A stretch of DNA of 64,000 nucleotides from Gamsiella multidivaricata (lineage: Eukaryota > Mortierellomycota > Mortierellomycetes > Mortierellales > Mortierellaceae): contig NW_026251796.1 in the NCBI RefSeq assembly GCF_025024155.1, positions 1-64,000 on the forward strand, read 5' to 3'. Made by a program: the position numbers and the translations under genes. Below are positions 59,023-64,000 of the stretch, piece after piece (the first letter of the stretch is position 1; every line of letters begins with the position of its first letter). The notes beneath the pieces were generated by a model. The model worked only from the letters and a program-made list of their open reading frames with translations. It searched no databases and was not told the origin of the DNA.

Positions 59023-60319
59023 TCCCCCTCCCCTCCTTTCACCGCAGTGGACTTCCCGAGGGCAAACGTTATTGAATATTTTTGTTCTATTGACATGCAT
59101 ACAAAGCGATCACGGAGCTGAAGAACAACCGGGCCTTCACTAAAAATGGGTTTCCTGTCAGGGACTGACCGACATACCTGCATGCTAACGAATTCTTTTC
59201 TTTTCTATTTTGACAAGCGCCAGGGTATGCCGCTAAGCGAGAGCAGCCGTCATTTCCTCAATCTATACTCATGTCGAGAGCCGCGCGGCTCACATTTAAG
59301 AAGACCAGCAACAACCGGAATAGGGAAGACAGACCAAGTGTTCCGTCTCTTTTTTGTTTGTCTGTCTGTTTGAACATTCATGCACTCCTCGCGTGCCCTT
59401 GCACAAGAAGAAAAAAAAAAAAAAAGGCCGATCTGTCCTTCGACTTGGATCCTTGAATACCAAGGGGAGAAGTGGCAGGCATTGTGTCGACTACTGTATC
59501 GGTGTAAACAATGATGGATCAAGGAAGCACCAAGGCGCTAATGAGTGCTGAACCATGCAGCCGATGACGACAATTGGTGTGGTGTGTGTTGTCAGGGGCG
59601 GAACCAATATTGTTCCTGGTCTACTGGATGGATGCGGCCAAGCTGCATAGCCATGGACAACTATCCTCTTCTTCCTTCTGCCTTGGGCAAAGGAAAGATA
59701 GGGTTGTATTTTACGATCATCGGTCCAACTCCTGCATGCACACAAAGCGATACCTCAATTGCTTTATATGTCGATAACGGGGTGCATTGTCTACGACCCA
59801 GCTCTCGGTATAGAAAGCGGCACCATGAAGCTAGGGAGAATATCCCGGGAATTAAACACAGAGATTGCGCTCAGAATCAAAGCGGAATTTAGTTCCGCCT
59901 AGCCCATGCACATGGGCAGCTGGACAAACCATGTTCCTCTTCCCACAAGCGGACTAGAGGACACAGGTCAGGGTACACAACAGATACATTATCGTGTACA
60001 TGTACATGAAATGAGAGAGCACTTTTCGCGCGTGGAAGAAGAGAGGACGCCAATGAGCCAAATTCTTTATATACAGCAGACGCCAGGGCTACCATCTCGC
60101 CACCCGCATGCACCTTTGTGTTCTCATTCTTGACGCTGGAACTGCTTCGTGATTGTAAACGATGCCAGGATAGACGAACAAGGGTGCTGAATTCGCGCAG
60201 CTTCAGGAGAATAAACAAGCGATTTTAATGTATGTGTAGTCTACTACAGGAAGCGCACAAAGGAATGCACCCATACTGCATCACCTCCTAGTCTGTGGCA
60301 AAAGTAGCCAACTGCGCTT
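59023..60319. other. Intergenic region
   Basis: No supported gene. Short open frames on both strands show no motif or splice continuity. A poly-A run lies near 59411-59425. Confidence 0.4.
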
Positions 60320-60720
60320 CAGCTGATACCATTCGAGAAGTATGCGGCCTGCATCCGTGATTGTTGGAAGCAGAAAGCGGAGAAAAGACCAGCAGTAAGG
60401 GATGTATTGCCGAATGTGCATGACATAGCACGGGTCAGCGACGTCGACGACTCCAGAATCTCGCAGGAGAAACAGCACGAAAGTCTGTGGTATTTGATAA
60501 ATGGTACCAGACAGGTCTGGGACTGATGTATTTAGCGACAATATGGCAGCACAGGCCTACTCAAAGGCCGCAGAGCACTTTCTGAAAGCCGGTGAACTGG
60601 GGAATACAGAAGCACATTTCTACGTTAGTGGCATGTACGAGAAGGGTCTCAGCATGGAACAGGATTATATCAAGGCTATGGAGTGGTATCTCAGGGCAAG
60701 CGATCGTGGGTTAGTACCTG
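60320..60720 (+). pseudogene. Dispersed fragment of a kinase-Sel1 gene
   Basis: Reads like residues about 365-500 of the kinase-Sel1 protein at 505-3010: EKYAACIRDCWKQKAEKRPAV, QHESLWYLINGT, then Sel1 units (AAEHFLKAGELGN, MYEKGLSMEQDYIKAMEWYL). It covers the end of the kinase domain through the first Sel1 repeats. It has a stop near 60526 and a frame change, and ends abruptly at about 60715, about 150 bp before the MT-A70 gene. No start, glycine loop or active site is present. It is probably a relic of duplicated or transposed DNA; the closest visible relative is at the other end of the window. Confidence 0.75.
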
Positions 60721-60867
60721 AATATTTAATTAAAGTTTTGACGCGTCTGACTGGGTTGGACTTGTTTACACGAAGAGAAAATAAACACACGTCCCTCCTC
60801 TCTGCACACCCTCCTCATCTGCTTTCACTCCACCCATTGACCCATCCACCCATTCAGCTCAAGCACA

Positions 60868-62814
60868 ATGTCAGGCAGATCTTCACGGCCAAGAAGGAAA
60901 CCCCGCAAGGCGGTGAATATCAAGTGCGTGCACGCACTTATGACCAGCTTACACTTCTATTCCATAACTCAACAGATGCAGGTTTACGAGTAGCCCTGGG
61001 CTAACTTCCTTTCGTCTTCCCTAATACTTGCTTAGTAACGCGCATTATGTCGGATATGTTGAAGAGAACGAGTCCATCGAGGCAATCATGAAAAAGTTCG
61101 AGGAGCTGGCCCGCATGGAAGAAGAATTTGCAAAGTCCAAGGCTGTCGACAGTTCGTCTAGTGCTGGCGACGCAGCATTAGGATCAGGGTCAGGGTCAGG
61201 ATCAGGATCAAGATCAGGAGAGATTGAATTGCCCACGGATACCGATGGCGAACTTCTCCTCGGGGTTGAAAAAGTGCAGAACAAACCAAACGAAGATTCA
61301 GGGTTTACGGATGAGCAGCTTCAGGAGATCTTTCGACGGACCTCGGGCTTCACTGTCCGGTCCATGCTCAGGGATACACCCGAGGATATTTATGAGGAGG
61401 ATCTGTGGCAGGCCAATATTGCGGACGAAGACTATCTCTACGACTTTGAGGAGGAGGAGTAAGTCGTCCTTGTTTAGCGATTTCTTCAAGACCGCCTGCT
61501 GCAACCGATTTGGAGACCAATTCTAACAGCATGTGCTCTGATGTGGTTCTTTTTTATTATTATTATAATTTTAGCGACTACTTGATGGCGATGGACGACC
61601 ACTTTTGGGATGAAGAAATTGGCATTTCGCGGAAGCGGGGTCGCAAGGAGAAGGAGCCACGTCCACCTCGGCCACCTAAGGAGCCCAAAATCAAGGGTGA
61701 ACGGAGACGGGGCATGGCGGCCGATCGGGAGACGATTTTACAGAGATACAAAGTCATGCAGGTTCGTCTGCAGGACCGGAATGGCGTCTTTTATACTGTC
61801 AAGAAAAAGATCTCGACCATAGACCCAAGTCTACCGACCTATGTGCGTATCCCACCCGTACCTATTCCTCGATCGTGGATCCAACCAATGCTCACCTTGG
61901 AAAAGCAGAAGCTGCAAAGGGATATTTCTGGCTCTAGGTAAGACTACTCTGCCAAATTTTGCCTCTATTTCACATCGGGCCTGTCAAACGTCGATCTCAT
62001 TACCGCTCGATGGATCATTAGATATGAGGAGACGACAAATATACTGGATATGGATCTGACGCAATTCGGGACGGACTATCAGGCCATCTATATGGATCCA
62101 CCACTCTTGAGGGAGGGAGAAGAACCAGGACCCAACAAGATCACGATAGAGCAACTAGGAACTATTGACATCAATGCGATCTTACCTAAGGGATTCCTGT
62201 TTGTGTGGCTCGAAAAGAAATTCTTACCAGACATGGTGCAACTGGCAGAAAGGTGGAAGCTGCGCTATGTGGAGAATTTCTGTTGGATCAAGACCAACGT
62301 CAACAATCAGATTGTGTGCGAAAAGTCAGCCTACTTCAACTCTTCCAAGCTGTCATTGTTGATCTTCCGCAAGGTACGTTTTTGCACGCGAAAAAAGCCC
62401 CTCATTACGACGATCCTTTGTTTTGCGGGTCACTGAGACCACTTGAGTTGATTCTGAAAACAATTATTTAGGAAGGTGAAATCGATATCAGGCATCAGAG
62501 GAGTGCAGATTGTGTGTTTGACTTTATCAAACCCGGCAATCCTTCAGAGTTGTCAGAAGAGAAGCCCGCGTTTATGTATGATCTCATTGAGACGCTACTG
62601 CCACAAGCCGTGCATTCTGAAAGCAATCCCAACGGCGACAAAATGATGGAGCTGTAAGTTACAGGTTCATGGGTTCTGCCATGCTATGCTTCAACGCATG
62701 GATCGATGGATTACGGCGACACTAATTTGTTTTGTTGATATTACTTAATATAGGTGGGCCCGGAGAGGCACGCGGCGCAAGGGCTGGACCTCGATCTGTC
62801 AGTTGAAGGCATAG
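60868..62814 (+). CDS. MT-A70 family methyltransferase-like protein with DPPL motif
   Basis: Exons 60868..60923, 61036..61458, 61575..61937, then from 62022 with further introns at about 62373-62471 and 62655-62753, ending 62814. The start is MSGRSSRPRRKPRKAVNI. Acidic and Gly/Ser-repeat sequence precedes YLMAMDDHFWDEE and a basic RGRKEKEPRPPRPP stretch. The MT-A70 fold follows: LQRDISGSR, DYQAIYMDPPLL, GFLFVWLEKKFLPDMVQLAERW, ENFCWIKTN, then EGEIDIRHQRSADCVFDF and the C-terminal RRKGWTSICQLKA. Catalytic MT-A70 enzymes carry DPPW; here it is DPPL, as in METTL14-like non-catalytic partners (EPPL) and similar to MTA9-type subunits of the DNA 6mA complex. It is probably a partner that binds nucleic acid for a catalytic MTA1/METTL3-like subunit encoded elsewhere. 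Confidence 0.82.
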
Positions 62815-62943
62815 CGGTGTTGGAGAACCTTTTTCATACTTTACTAATAAAAACAACACCTCTACACAATAGAGTCATAGAATAGCAATCAAAGGTGTTT
62901 CTTGAGATATGTTCATACAGGCTGTTATGAATTCTTTGTGGCA

Positions 62944-63468
62944 TTACCAAGCACAGATAGCCCACACTTCTGCAGATCCCCATTCGTTTCTCAATCCTCC
63001 ATCGCACTGAATACCCCAGCCATTATCCACTGGCTTTGACGCCAACAGCCAGCTATGTCCACTTGGCTGGCTACATGCGCCTCCTCCACCAACCACGCGC
63101 TCGTGAGGAGCGCACAACACATATGCGGACGGGAAGCGATATGCCTTATGAGAGGCATATCGAGTGATGGTGCTTATTCCAAACGTTTGCCATGACCCTT
63201 CTCGGCACGAAAGGATTCGTCCGTTGATGTCCTGCCCAATCAGCCCTTTTGGAAAGCAATCCTGGGCCTCGTTGGCGATTCCGAGGATTTGAAGGTATTC
63301 ATAGGTTATAATTCGGCCTGTGGCTATCAGGTTGCCATCGATCGATACCTCGCTGCTCAAAATTTCCTGCTTGTCCACAGGCGTGAACTTGAGCTGAACA
63401 GGTGCGCCAGAAACTGTGAACGCGAGTACAAGTACCAATGCGAGGGCTAGCATATGAATTCGTACCAT
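62944..63468 (-). CDS. Small secreted protein with bacterial-like repeats
   Basis: Single exon, 174 aa. The N-terminal signal peptide (1-21, MLALALVLVLAFTVSG) is followed by a mature part of about 150 residues with six or so cysteines. A segment CFPKGLIGQDINGRILSC followed by REGSWQ resembles the G..GRD..G.ILSC..G.W motif seen in bacterial pilus-tip adhesins of the PilV/shufflon type. The C-terminal part (VGGGGACSQPSGHSWLLASKP, NGWGIQCDGG, AEVWAICAW) resembles repeats found in secreted bacterial proteins. I recognise these patterns from bacteria and not from fungi, which suggests acquisition by transfer; no search was possible. No intron, unlike most neighbours. The function is unknown; it may bind a wall or surface ligand. 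Convergent with the MT-A70 gene. Confidence 0.75.
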   Translation of the reverse strand: MVRIHMLALALVLVLAFTVSGAPVQLKFTPVDKQEILSSEVSIDGNLIATGRIITYEYLQILGIANEAQDCFPKGLIGQDINGRILSCREGSWQTFGISTITRYASHKAYRFPSAYVLCAPHERVVGGGGACSQPSGHSWLLASKPVDNGWGIQCDGGLRNEWGSAEVWAICAW

Positions 63469-63902
63469 TTTTACTTCTTTCCTAACAAAAAAAAAAAAGA
63501 AATAAGCTTGAGAGGTTATTTCTTAGCCGTTAAACGAGATAGTCTAGTCGGGCCAGTCATTAAAGACAGATAGACGTATTTGAGAGTGACAGTGTTTGCA
63601 CTTATATTCGACAATTAGCCTTGAAAGTCATATTCCCATTATGCAGGGGCAGTCTATTGGCTAAGCTCGGGACCAGAAGATGCATGTAGCAAGCAAGGTG
63701 AAAGACAAGGACCTCACGAAGCACGATTGCATGATTGAACGTATACTTTTTTCAAGACGAACAGGACACGTGTGGTGCGTTTGCCAAGAATACGGCGAAG
63801 TTGAGGCGCCCTACTCTTTTTGCTTCAAATTTGACCCCGTCCAGGTTCACTGCTGCCTAGTTCGAGCATAGCACGGTATAATGTGTCATTTATTTGTGTT
63901 TG
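63469..63902. other. Intergenic region
   Basis: Promoter side of the small secreted protein. No supported gene. Confidence 0.35.
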
Positions 63903-64000
63903 CTAATGATGAATCGTCGCGCTTTCGAACAGGTAGTACGCTCCGCAGATGGCTAGACTAGCGACAGCGGTGATAATGTTTAATTGAACAATGCAATAGA
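63903..64000 (-). CDS. Possible 3' end of a minus-strand gene (partial)
   Basis: A minus-strand frame entering from the window edge ends at TAG (63903-63905) after a hydrophobic stretch ITAVASLAICGAYYLFES. It could be the C-terminal membrane or GPI-type tail of a gene beyond the window. Too short to identify. Confidence 0.22.
   Translation of the reverse strand, partial: YCIVQLNIITAVASLAICGAYYLFESATIHH

Noticed and set aside
1..64000. CRISPR array
   Set aside because: No run of three or more short direct repeats with unique spacers of similar length. The one clear direct repeat pair (35816-36118) has only two long copies.

Overview
The window is nuclear DNA from a filamentous fungus. It is intron-rich, with GT-AG introns mostly of 50-150 bp, one RNA polymerase III tRNA gene and no operons. 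Several gene families point to an early-diverging lineage, most likely Mortierellomycotina (Mortierella and relatives). These are protein kinases fused to Sel1 repeats, a Crinkler-type N-terminus, a TnpB/Fanzor-like nuclease remnant that seems to be fused to an XPG/PIN nuclease domain, and an MT-A70 methyltransferase-like gene. This placement is inferred from family content; no database was searched.

Layout. 0.5-5.4 kb: two kinase-Sel1 genes facing each other, with a broken inverted kinase fragment between them. 8-11.9 kb: a tandem pair of secreted, GPI-anchored chitin-deacetylase-like proteins that have lost catalytic motifs. 12.8-14.9 kb: methylmalonate-semialdehyde dehydrogenase (minus). 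18.3-23.2 kb: a large kinase-ankyrin protein. 23.9-26.0 kb: an FAD monooxygenase with an 11-nt microexon (minus). 27.4-33.1 kb: two tandem monocarboxylate-transporter-like MFS genes (minus). 35.0-40.4 kb: a decayed mobile-element region holding two pieces of an XPG-Fanzor-like pseudogene, a broken Crinkler-like gene, an unidentified coding remnant and a 124-bp direct repeat pair. 40.5-43.3 kb: a PRAS40-like acidic/proline-rich protein. 43.5-46.1 kb: the COMPASS subunit RBBP5/Swd1 (minus). 46.4 kb: tRNA-Lys(CTT). 46.9-50.4 kb: ARMH3-like Golgi armadillo protein. 50.5-52.9 kb: PPIL2-type U-box cyclophilin (minus). 53.4 kb: a small membrane protein. 55.2-56.8 kb: Crh-type GH16 with a CBM18. 57.2-58.9 kb: an arrestin-like protein (minus). 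60.3-60.7 kb: a dispersed kinase-Sel1 fragment. 60.9-62.8 kb: an MT-A70 family gene with DPPL in place of DPPW. 62.9-63.5 kb: a small secreted protein with bacterial-looking motifs (minus).

The housekeeping block at 40.5-58.9 kb is compact, and most neighbours are convergent. The most unusual region is 35.0-40.4 kb. There a predicted RNA-guided-nuclease-like element has been cut in two by about 2.4 kb that includes a Crinkler-like gene on the other strand. Exon models below were built by hand from splice consensus and reading-frame closure, so exact ends should be taken as well-supported predictions.
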